Origin: Geminocystis sp. NIES-3709
GTDB taxonomy: Bacteria > Cyanobacteriota > Cyanobacteriia > Cyanobacteriales > Cyanobacteriaceae
Length of the DNA: 64,000 nt
NCBI RefSeq assembly: GCF_001548115.1
Contig: NZ_AP014821.1
Coordinates: 2,731,262 to 2,795,261 of the forward strand
Direction: 5' to 3'
This document shows positions 18,219-26,600 of the stretch, piece by piece. How positions within the stretch are numbered: the first letter of the stretch is position 1; every line of letters starts with the position of its first letter. The notes under the pieces were generated by a model that worked only from the letters and a program-made list of their open reading frames with translations, was not told the origin of the DNA and made no database searches. The position numbers and the translations under genes are program-made.

Positions 18219-19096
18219 AAACAGTTGCCATTGTCGGTGCCAATTCTATGCTAGGCAAAACGCTTGCTGTACAATTAGGGCAACAAGGTATCACTGTTAT
18301 CAGTGTGGGAAGGTCTAAAAACAATGATATTATATTAGACCTTGTAAAACCTTTCCATTATAGTATTTGTGCTAATTATAAAGCCGATGTTATTTTTCAT
18401 TGTGCTTCAGCATTTGGTGATGATACTTTTGAAGGCACACAAACAAATTTTCTCACTAACACAATTGGTTCATTAAATGTACTTAAGTTAATGCAACAAC
18501 TGGAATGTGTTCACGTGGTCTATGCCGGTTCAATGTCATCTTATCCCAGATTAGAGGCTACCAACTTATTGAGTTCTTATGGGTTATCAAAAGCCCAAGC
18601 AGAACAAATCTTAGAATGGGGCATGAAGCGAAAAGAGGGATTATTTTGTAGTCTTCGCTTTTCCCAGCTATATGATACTGAAGGTCTATGTTGCCATCAT
18701 CAGCCTTGGTTTGGCCGCATTATTGCTTATGCCTCTCGTGGGCTAGATTTACATCTTCCCGCATCTAAAGGCAAACGTAATTTTCTCCATGTCAGTGAAG
18801 CCGCTTGTTTGATGATTTTATCAGCAAAAGCTCATATTACAGGGTGTTGGCCCGTTTGCCATTATGAATCATTAGACACCACCGAGATGGCTGAGTTAGC
18901 TTATCGTGAATTTGGTTGTGGTGGTCAGATTATAATTGATATGAAGAAGAAACCGTTTCGTGCTATATTCTTCCCTGAAGACCTTTCTATTTTTGAGCGA
19001 TTACAGCATAAACTATCCATTAGTATGGCTCAGGGTATAGCGATGATTCATCAGTCAGGGTTTGCTGAAAATTTTGGTCCTCTCGATGTTCTCTAA
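18215..19096 (+). CDS. NAD-dependent epimerase/dehydratase (extended SDR)
   Basis: 293 residues. Rossmann motif VAIVGANSMLGKTLA (a GxxxxxG variant of GxxGxxG) at the N-terminus, catalytic Ser in VYAGSMSSY near residue 110, and the YxxxK pair in SSYGLSKAQAEQ near 128-132. A C-terminal substrate domain follows (KGKRNFLHVSEAACLMILSA). The family acts on nucleotide sugars: epimerases, 4,6-dehydratases or reductases; the exact reaction cannot be assigned. ATGA overlap with the methyltransferase upstream. Confidence 0.88.
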   Translation: MKTVAIVGANSMLGKTLAVQLGQQGITVISVGRSKNNDIILDLVKPFHYSICANYKADVIFHCASAFGDDTFEGTQTNFLTNTIGSLNVLKLMQQLECVHVVYAGSMSSYPRLEATNLLSSYGLSKAQAEQILEWGMKRKEGLFCSLRFSQLYDTEGLCCHHQPWFGRIIAYASRGLDLHLPASKGKRNFLHVSEAACLMILSAKAHITGCWPVCHYESLDTTEMAELAYREFGCGGQIIIDMKKKPFRAIFFPEDLSIFERLQHKLSISMAQGIAMIHQSGFAENFGPLDVL

Positions 19097-19121
19097 AAGT
19101 TATGGAAAATCAAAAAACCAG

Positions 19122-20105
19122 ATGATTACTGTGCTAGTGACTGGTATTGGTGCCATTATCGGTCAAGGAATTATTAAAAGCCTTCGTTGTTCAAGATATC
19201 CTGTGAGAATTGTTGGCGTTGATAGAAGTGATCGATCCCCTGGTCCTTATCTTTGCGATGTTTTCTTGAGAAAACCATTTTGTAATGAAAGTAACCCTGA
19301 TTATTTATCTTTTTGGAAGTCAATACTGGAGACTGAGAAGATAGATCTAATTATTCCGGGACTAGGAGTAGATATTATTTTCCTTTTACAAAATCGTCAA
19401 TTATTTGAGAAATTCACTGTACCTATAGTTTTGAACAATCCAGATTTAATTACCTTGTCATTAGATAAATGGTTATTAGGAGAGAAACTACAACAAAATG
19501 GATTTTCCCGAATCCCCTCAGCCATTATGCCAAGTAGTTGGAAGTGTGCCATTAAACTTCTGGGATCACCGCCTCTACTTCTCAAACCATGTCAAGGCGA
19601 AGGATCTCGTGGAATTGTTCGTCTTTATGACGAAACCGACTTTCTCTATTGGCAAAAAAAGACAGTAGGTCGTTGGATGTTGCAAAAGATCGTCGGTTCA
19701 GACGAGGACGAATATACCGTTGGTGTTTTTGGGCTAGGTGATGGTAAATCACTTGATCCGATTATATTTCGACGTAAATTATCGGGTGCAGGAAATACCT
19801 TAGAAGCAGAAGTAATTCATGATGAATTAATCGAAAAAAATACTTTTCTTCTAACAAAATTATTTCAGCCACTGGGAGCAACCAATTATCAATTCCGTAA
19901 AGAAGGTGAGATTGCTTATTTGTTGGAAATTAATCCACGTTTTTCCAGTAGTAATTCTCTACGTACTGCATTTGGCTATAATGAAGCAGAAATGTCAATA
20001 GACTACTTTCTGTTTGGAAAACAACCAATAGCGACGAATCTCCGTCAAGGAATTGCTTGGCGGTTCAGTGAGGATTTTGTAATTTATGATCGCAATTCTG
20101 TCTGA
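19122..20105 (+). CDS. ATP-grasp domain carboxylate ligase-like protein
   Basis: 327 residues from the ATG at 19122 (MITVLVTGIGAIIGQGIIK). An upstream in-frame start at 19062 would overlap the epimerase gene and adds nothing conserved. The N-terminal Rossmann-like part (DRSDRSPGPYLCDVF) resembles CarB/PylC-like pre-ATP-grasp domains; the ATP-grasp core shows LLLKPCQGEGSRGIVRL, WMLQKIVGSDEDEYTVG and the metal-binding LEINPRFSSSNSLRTAFG. Such enzymes join a carboxylate to an amine, thiol or other nucleophile with ATP. In a glycan cluster it might add an amino acid to a sugar; this is inference. The next gene overlaps by 20 bases. Confidence 0.87.
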   Translation: MITVLVTGIGAIIGQGIIKSLRCSRYPVRIVGVDRSDRSPGPYLCDVFLRKPFCNESNPDYLSFWKSILETEKIDLIIPGLGVDIIFLLQNRQLFEKFTVPIVLNNPDLITLSLDKWLLGEKLQQNGFSRIPSAIMPSSWKCAIKLLGSPPLLLKPCQGEGSRGIVRLYDETDFLYWQKKTVGRWMLQKIVGSDEDEYTVGVFGLGDGKSLDPIIFRRKLSGAGNTLEAEVIHDELIEKNTFLLTKLFQPLGATNYQFRKEGEIAYLLEINPRFSSSNSLRTAFGYNEAEMSIDYFLFGKQPIATNLRQGIAWRFSEDFVIYDRNSV

Positions 20106-20805
20106 TATTCACGGAAATTTACCGGCTCTTGAGGCTGTTCTTAAGGATGCAATTGCTCAAGGTTGTAATAGGTTTGTTTCACTTGGTGATGTGGTAGGTT
20201 ACTATGCACAACCGGGTGAATGCATTGATCTATTGCGGCAATATAATACCATAAATATTATGGGAAACCATGATAGTTATCTCGTATTTGATACAAACTG
20301 CGAAAGATCTAAGTTAGTTGCCAGTATTATTGATTATCACAAAAAAATCATCAGTAAAAAACAATTAGATTGGCTCAAGCGATCATTAATTTCATACCAA
20401 GAAAATACATATCTTTTTATACATGGCGGTCCAAAAAACTATCAAGATCAATATCTCTATTCTATTTCTAGAGAAACCATACCAATTGATGTAGATTACC
20501 TTTTCTCCGGTCATACCCATGTCCAAACTCTTGTCAAATTTGGACAAAAAATTTATTGTAATCCTGGATCTATAGGACAGCCCCGTGATGGTGATTACCG
20601 AGCAGGATATGCTACATTGGACGGGAGTGATATTTATTTACATCGTGTAGCTTATGATATTGACAAAACCGCTATTGCGATGAAAAAAGCTGGTTTTGAT
20701 GAATTTTGTTACGAAAATTTATACAATGGCTCGCAGATTGGTGGTCGTATTGATAAGGTAGAAATTATTTCTAAAGGGGAAAATAAGGATGAATCCAATT
20801 ATTAA
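20086..20805 (+). CDS. Calcineurin-like metallophosphoesterase (YfcE/MJ0936 type)
   Basis: 239 residues with the complete binuclear metal site: LSDIHGNLPALEAVL at the start, SLGDVVGYY, MGNHD, FIHGGPKNY, and SGHTHVQTL, ending with NPGSIGQPRDGDYRAGYATL, which defines the small YfcE-like phosphodiesterase/phosphatase subgroup. The substrate could be a phosphorylated intermediate or a phosphodiester made by neighbouring enzymes. It overlaps the ATP-grasp gene by 20 bases and the CmcI-like gene by 17, a strong sign of one operon. A general nucleotide phosphodiesterase is the alternative. Confidence 0.92.
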   Translation: MIAILSDIHGNLPALEAVLKDAIAQGCNRFVSLGDVVGYYAQPGECIDLLRQYNTINIMGNHDSYLVFDTNCERSKLVASIIDYHKKIISKKQLDWLKRSLISYQENTYLFIHGGPKNYQDQYLYSISRETIPIDVDYLFSGHTHVQTLVKFGQKIYCNPGSIGQPRDGDYRAGYATLDGSDIYLHRVAYDIDKTAIAMKKAGFDEFCYENLYNGSQIGGRIDKVEIISKGENKDESNY

Positions 20806-21571
20806 ATTTCAGAAAGAAGTTACAAAAAATATTCAGCGACTGGGTGAGGCTACAGAACTGCCAAAAGATTCCTTAGATTGGATGGTGAAAGTAGGAGTTA
20901 TTGGTTCTTATTGTTATAACTTCAAATGGCTTGATCGCCCGATAATCCAGTATCCTCAAGACATTATAGCTATTCAAGAGTTAATATGGAAAATCAAACC
21001 AGATTTGATCATAGAAACTGGTATTGCCCATGGAGGCTCTCTAATTTTTAGTGCCTCTATGCTTGCACTACTAGATGTGTGTGATGCAATTGAACAAGGG
21101 CATACTTTAAATCCAAAAGTTTCTCAACGTCGTGTTTTAGGTATAGACATTGATATCCGAAGTCATAATCGTACTGTTATTGAATCTCATCCCATGTTCT
21201 CTCGCATCCAGATGCTTGAAGGCTCTAGCATTGATCCCTCGATAGTGGAAGAAGTGTATGGGATAGCTGACAATTATCAGCGTATTCTCATCTGTTTGGA
21301 TAGTAATCACACTCATGATCATGTTTTAGCAGAATTAGAAGCCTATGCATCTTTAACTTCTGTGGGAAGCTATTGCGTAGTTTTTGACACCATTATTGAA
21401 GATATGCCTGAAGAATTTTTTGGCGATCGCCCTTGGGGAAAAGGGAATAATCCTAAAACTGCCGTTTGGGAATTTTTGAAAACTCATCCAGAATTTGAAA
21501 TAGACAAAGACATAGAGGCTAAACTATTAATAACAGTTGCACCAGATGGTTATTTAAAGCGTGTAAAATAG
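20789..21571 (+). CDS. CmcI-like (cephalosporin hydroxylase / rhamnosyl O-methyltransferase) family protein
   Basis: 260 residues. Family marks: PQDIIAIQELIWKIKPDLII, the SAM-site loop ETGIAHGGSLIFSASML near residue 75, VLGIDIDIRSHNR, EGSSIDPSIVEEV, LICLDSNHTHDHVLAELEAY, and the C-terminal GDRPWGKGNNPKTAVWEFL. Despite the name, members in glycan clusters are mostly predicted sugar O-methyltransferases. Its last 149 bases are duplicated 580 bases downstream (22150-22298), on the other side of the HicBA genes, and a related domain occurs in the 1700-residue protein of this island. It ends the run of overlapping genes begun at 16756. Confidence 0.88.
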   Translation: MNPIIKFQKEVTKNIQRLGEATELPKDSLDWMVKVGVIGSYCYNFKWLDRPIIQYPQDIIAIQELIWKIKPDLIIETGIAHGGSLIFSASMLALLDVCDAIEQGHTLNPKVSQRRVLGIDIDIRSHNRTVIESHPMFSRIQMLEGSSIDPSIVEEVYGIADNYQRILICLDSNHTHDHVLAELEAYASLTSVGSYCVVFDTIIEDMPEEFFGDRPWGKGNNPKTAVWEFLKTHPEFEIDKDIEAKLLITVAPDGYLKRVK

Positions 21572-21695
21572 TTAAGTCATAAATGTGATTAAAAACTTTG
21601 AATAGCAAGGGGGAAATGCTTTTAATGTAGAAATAGTTGATTATCACTGAGGTTTTACTATGATTGTTCTAAAACTATGACAAAAGTATCTTTAT

Positions 21696-21920
21696 ATGAA
21701 TAAAAAAACTTTAACTGTAATTCTGCATAAAGAAGATAAGATGTATATTGCCGAATGTGTGGAAGTTGGCACAGTAGATCAGGGAGAAACCATTGAAGAA
21801 GCGATCGAAAATTTGAGGGAGGCAACTAGATTATATTTAGAAGAATGCCCATCTTTGGAAACTCAACCTAGATTAGTAACAACCATGGAGGTAACTTACG
21901 GAGAGTTGAGTTATGCCTAA
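21696..21920 (+). CDS. hicB: HicB-family antitoxin
   Basis: 74 residues of the partial RNase H-like fold: LTVILHKEDKMYIAECVEVG, then GETIEEAIENLREATRLYLEE, the classic HicB core, ending near TTMEVTYGEL. Short HicB forms like this lack a separate DNA-binding domain. It neutralises the HicA nuclease, and the two genes overlap by 8 bases. The antitoxin-first order is common in cyanobacteria. The pair lies between two copies of the 3' end of a CmcI-like gene, pointing to insertion. Confidence 0.92.
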   Translation: MNKKTLTVILHKEDKMYIAECVEVGTVDQGETIEEAIENLREATRLYLEECPSLETQPRLVTTMEVTYGELSYA

Positions 21921-22140
21921 ATTACCCATCATTTCGGGGAAAAAAGCAGTTCAAACTTTAGAAAAAATGGGCTTTGTTCAATCTAGGCAAACAGGTAGTC
22001 ATGTGGTATTAAAAAAGTTAACTTCGGAAGGGGACATTGTTTGTGTTGTACCACTTCACCGAGAATTAAGAATAGGAACTTTAAGCGGTATCATTAAACA
22101 AGCACAAATTACAGCAAATGATTTTATTCGCCATCTATAA
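21913..22140 (+). CDS. hicA: HicA-family mRNA interferase toxin
   Basis: 75-residue double-stranded-RNA-binding-like fold. Family marks: LPIISGKKAVQTLEKMGF, RQTGSHVVLKK with the catalytic His, VVPLHRELRIGTLSGIIKQA with the C-terminal pattern, and FIRHL at the end. HicA cleaves mRNA when free and is held by HicB from the overlapping gene upstream. All residues expected for activity appear present, so it is likely functional. It is followed directly by the duplicated CmcI fragment. Confidence 0.93.
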   Translation: MPKLPIISGKKAVQTLEKMGFVQSRQTGSHVVLKKLTSEGDIVCVVPLHRELRIGTLSGIIKQAQITANDFIRHL

Positions 22141-22149
22141 ATAAAAAAA

Positions 22150-22298
22150 GCGATCGTCCTTGGGGGAAAGGGAATAATCCGAAAACTGCCGTTTGGGAAT
22201 TTTTGAAAACCTGTGATCGAGTTGAAATTGATAAAGAAATGGAGGCAAAATTATTAATAACAGTTGCACCAGACGGTTATTTAAAGTGTATTAAATAA
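22150..22298 (+). pseudogene. Duplicated 3' fragment of the CmcI-like gene
   Basis: The 49 codons from GCGATCG to TAA encode a copy of the C-terminus of the gene at 20789-21571 (DRPWGKGNNPKTAVWEFLKT, then EAKLLITVAPDGYLK in both). They differ at several third positions and at a short stretch in the middle (THPEFEID versus TCDRVEID). No start codon or upstream part exists. The left edge falls exactly on a HIP1-like GCGATCG, the position of a full HIP1 octamer in the parent gene (21423-21430). It marks the right side of the HicBA insertion. Confidence 0.88.
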
Positions 22299-22316
22299 CC
22301 AGATTTAGAAATAATA

Positions 22317-22430
22317 TATAGCAATTCTCGTTATCATGAGGTACAAAAATTATCAGTATCGGGGAATAGGGAATAGGCAATGGTAAATTGGATAAAAAAA
22401 CTGTACCTCATACTTTTAAGAAACGCTATA
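22317..22430 (+). mobile_element. MITE-like element, 114 bp with 28-bp terminal inverted repeats
   Basis: Left end TATAGCAATTCTCGTTATCA then TGAGGTAC (22317-22344); right end GTACCTCATACTTTTAAGAA then ACGCTATA (22403-22430). The two 28-base ends are inverted and match at roughly two thirds of positions, best at the outer TATAGC and inner ATGAGGTAC. Ends in TA suggest TA target duplication, as for IS630/Tc1-type transposases; no transposase is encoded. A second member is at 38708-38800. Confidence 0.7.
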
Positions 22431-22499
22431 AGAAAAGATAAAGATTAAAGCTATTGATTATTTTTAATCATAAAAATCAAAATATTTTAGTAAAAGTAT

Positions 22500-23621
22500 A
22501 TGGATAGAATACCCGTTGCAGGACCTTGGATTACTCAAAAAGAAATTGATTACGTTACTGATGCTGTAACAAATGCTTGGTATAGCAACGCTAATATTTA
22601 TACTCAAAAATTTGAACAGAGTTTTGCCGAATATTTAGGGGTAAAATATGCTGTTTCTTTACCTTCTTGTACATCCGCAATCCATTTATCATTATTAGCT
22701 TTAGGAATTGGTGAAGGAGATGAAGTAATAGTACCTGATGTAACTTGGATAGCCAGTGCCGCCCCTATCAACTATGTGGGTGCAACTCCTATTTTTGCTG
22801 ATATAGATCCTAAAACGTGGTGTTTATCCGCCGAATCCTTTGAAAGTTGTATCACTCGAAAAACTAAAGCTGTTATACCCGTTGACTTATACGGTGGAAT
22901 GTGTGATTGGGATGGGATTCTTAATATAGCCCAAAAATATAATATAGCGGTAATTGAAGATTCCGCAGAAGCGATCGGTTCAGAATATCAAGGCAAAAAA
23001 GCAGGTAGTTTTGGTCATACAGGAGTATTCAGTTTTCACGGCTCCAAAACCCTAACCACAGGTGAAGGGGGAATGTTAGTTACCAACATAGAAGACATTT
23101 ATGAAAGAGTATTATTTTTAAGGGATCATGGTCGTTCCCCCGGTGATAGGATGTTTTATAATACTGAAGTAGCTTACAAATATAAAATGTCTAGCTTACA
23201 ATCAGCCTTAGGATTAGCACAATTAGAACGCATCGAGGAGTTAATCGATCGCAAAAGAGAGATTTTCAGTTGGTATCAAAAAGAATTAGCTCATTTAGAT
23301 AGCCTAACCTTAAATTACGAACCTCCCAACACCAAAAATACTTATTGGATGGTAACAGCTATTTTAGACGAAAAATTAGGATTCACTAAACAATACATAA
23401 TTGAAAAAATGAGAGAATATAACATTGATTGTCGTCCATTTTTTCATCCCTTAACTTCATTACCAGCTTATGAAAATTTGTCTCAAGTTATTTCAAAAAA
23501 AAATCAAAATGTAGTTAGTTATAAAATTAGTCCTTATGGCCTGAATTTACCTTCAGCATTAAATCTTACGGAAGAACAGGTTAAATATGTTTGTAATTAT
23601 TTAAAACTTATCATCCCATAG
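22500..23621 (+). CDS. DegT/DnrJ/EryC1/StrS-type sugar aminotransferase
   Basis: 373-residue PLP enzyme that aminates keto-sugars bound to nucleotides, making amino sugars such as perosamine. Fold type I features: SCTSAIHLSLLALGIGEGDEVI, the Asp pairing with the PLP nitrogen in VIEDSAEAIGSEYQGKKAGS, and the Schiff-base Lys183 in FSFHGSKTLTTGEGGM. The closest functional group is perosamine synthase-like, which is only a suggestion. It starts the second half of the island; the gap to the MITE upstream may hold its promoter. The remnant at 16541 is from the same family. Confidence 0.93.
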   Translation: MDRIPVAGPWITQKEIDYVTDAVTNAWYSNANIYTQKFEQSFAEYLGVKYAVSLPSCTSAIHLSLLALGIGEGDEVIVPDVTWIASAAPINYVGATPIFADIDPKTWCLSAESFESCITRKTKAVIPVDLYGGMCDWDGILNIAQKYNIAVIEDSAEAIGSEYQGKKAGSFGHTGVFSFHGSKTLTTGEGGMLVTNIEDIYERVLFLRDHGRSPGDRMFYNTEVAYKYKMSSLQSALGLAQLERIEELIDRKREIFSWYQKELAHLDSLTLNYEPPNTKNTYWMVTAILDEKLGFTKQYIIEKMREYNIDCRPFFHPLTSLPAYENLSQVISKKNQNVVSYKISPYGLNLPSALNLTEEQVKYVCNYLKLIIP

Positions 23622-23656
23622 TTATTAAAACAACAGTATTTTTTTGTCAGAAAATC

Positions 23657-26600
23657 ATGAACAAACCTTTATTTTCAATAATTATTCCCACCAGAGAAAG
23701 ACATCAAACTTTACCTTATGCCATGAGGACTGTACTAAATCAAAGCTATAATAACTTTGAGCTAATTATCATGGATAACTTTAGCAGTAAAGAAACCTAT
23801 CAAGCAGTACATGAATTTAATGATCCGAGGATAAAATATTATCGCTCGTCCGAAAGATTATCAATGTCAGATAATTGGGAATTATCCCTGTCCAAAGTTC
23901 AGGGTGATTATGTGAATATTTTAGGAGATGACGATGGACTTATTCCAGATGCGTTAGAAATAGCTCTTAACTATATTAATAACTACAACATAAATATTGT
24001 CACTTGGTTTCGTTGGCCTTACTATTGGGATAATGCTATTCAGCCAGAAAATCGTAATAGTTTATACGTCAATTTAGGAAAAAATATTTATTTATTTAAT
24101 TCCAGAGAACAAGTAAAACTCGTTTATGAAGGAAAATTATCTTATGAATATTTGCCCATGATTTATAGTTCTTTTATTCCTAAAAAACTCACAAATAAAA
24201 TACAATCAATACATGGGAAATATTTTATTGATCAATGTCTTTCTCCTGACATCTTCTCTGGTATTGTTAATGCTTACTTTTCTAATCAATATTTGTTTTC
24301 GGAAATTAATCTTTCCGTGTCTGGAATTTCGGCATATAGTAATGGTATTTCATCAGCTTTTCCTGATTTAGCATCCAAACCAAGAGATCAATTTATCACA
24401 GAAATAAAAACTAAAAATAAACAATATATTCATCCTAAACTAATAGAATGTTCCAATATTATTATTGGTATAGGAAGTGATTTTTTATATGCCAAAGATT
24501 TATTTTTTCCTGATGATGAGGAAATAAAATTAAATATTGAGTACATAATTCAAAGAATGATATCTCATCTCAATAGTAATCCTAGTCAATATAATGTAGA
24601 GAGGAAATACATACAACAATTAGCTGACAAATGGCAGGTTAATTTATCTAAATACACTTTTCCAGATCTGAAAAATATTACAAAGAAAGTCACATCTGAG
24701 GAAATAAAAATCTATGAAGGATTAATCAAAAATCAGGAAACAATTATAAGACTGATTATCAATTGTCGGAAGTTTAATATTGTTGATGTTTCTCAAGCTG
24801 TAATACTAGCTTCTGCAATTATGAATAATAAAATTCCTTATCTTAATTCTTCGGGAGAGTATTACATAAGTGAAAACTTAGTTAAAGCATATCTCAATAA
24901 TTTCTCTAATGATCAAATAACTCAACCAATTCAGAAAATTACAGATGATTGGCAATTAACAACTGCTGTTGCTTTTTTTATCTTCAATCGCCCTGAAACA
25001 ACTGCGAGAGTATTTGAAGTAATTAGAGAAGCAAAACCGACTAAATTATTAGTGGTTGCAGATGGTGCGAGGGTTGATGAAGGGGGAGAAGCAGAAAAAT
25101 GTGCCGATGCAAGGGCAATTATTAATCAAGTGGATTGGGAGTGTGAGATTTTAACCAATTATTCAGATGTTAATTTGGGTTGTCGAAAACGGATTGGTAG
25201 TGGTTTAGATTGGGTATTTGAGCAAGTAGAAGAAGCGATCGTTTTAGAAGATGACTGTCTGCCCCATTCGACTTTTTTCCGTTATTGTCAAGAATTATTA
25301 GAAAAATATCGTGATGATGAACGCATTATGATGATTTCGGGGGATAACTTCCAATTCGGACACAAAAGAACCGAATATAGTTATTATTTCTCTCGCTATG
25401 GGCATATTTGGGGATGGGCAACTTGGCGACGTGCATGGATAAAAAATGATCAATCAATGCAACTGTGGCCACAATTAAGAGATAATCACTGGTTAAAAGA
25501 TGTATTAGAAAATGATCAAGCCGTTACTTATTGGTCAAGAATATTTCAGTTGGTTTATGATGGTTTTAATACTTGGGATTATATTTGGTTATTTACTCTA
25601 TGGGCAAATAATGGCTTAACAATTTTACCTAATGTTAATTTAGTTTCTAATATTGGTTTTAGTTCCGGTACTCATACAACTACACAAAACAATCAAATAG
25701 AAAATTTGGCTGTGGAAGCATTAGATTTTCCTTTAAATCATCCTTCTTTTATTATTAGAAATACTCAAGCAGATAATTTTACTGAAGAAACAATATTTAG
25801 TGGTGTAATTAAAAAAGTCTTACCAGTTATTCATAATAATCATTTATCAATGGAAAAATTAATCTCACTAATTAACAATAACAAAAATCAAGAAGTTATC
25901 AATATTATTAACTCTAATAATGAGAATAATCTGAATTATTTTTATATTAAAGCTTTAGCAGAGATACGATTAGGTTATATCTATGATGCTAAAAATTCTC
26001 TGAATCAATTATTACTAAATAAACCTGATCATCTTAAAGCTCAACAACTATTAAAAGAACTTAGTCAAGAATCAGAAAAGGAAGTTCAACAATTACTTAA
26101 TCAGGCTTTAAATTATTTTAATCAAGGAGAAAGAATTAAAGCGTTACGGTTGGGAGAAAAAGCAGCTTCTTTAGGCATTTTTATCACGGGATTACACTAT
26201 TTAAGATCCGTTTTTAATAGTGCTGTTGCTCGATATGAAGAAGCATTAGAAGCCGCCGAATTAGAATTAAAATATAACCCTAATCACCCACAAGCAAGAG
26301 AACAAGTTACCTCTTTAACAAAGGCATTAATTAAACCCAAAAAAGAGAAAATTCCTAATAATCAAAGAACATGGGGAACATCATTACCTTATGATTTAAT
26401 GATGTCAATTCAAAATAGTTTGCATAATTATTCTTATAGTGGTGTACCGATACAAAAAAACCCTTTTGATTTTGCTATTTATCCTGTACTAATTTGGAAT
26501 TTAAAACCCCGTACTATTATCGAAATAGGATCTAAAAGTGGAGGGAGTGCGATATGGTTTGGGGATTTATTTGATAATTTTAAAATAGATGGTCATATTT

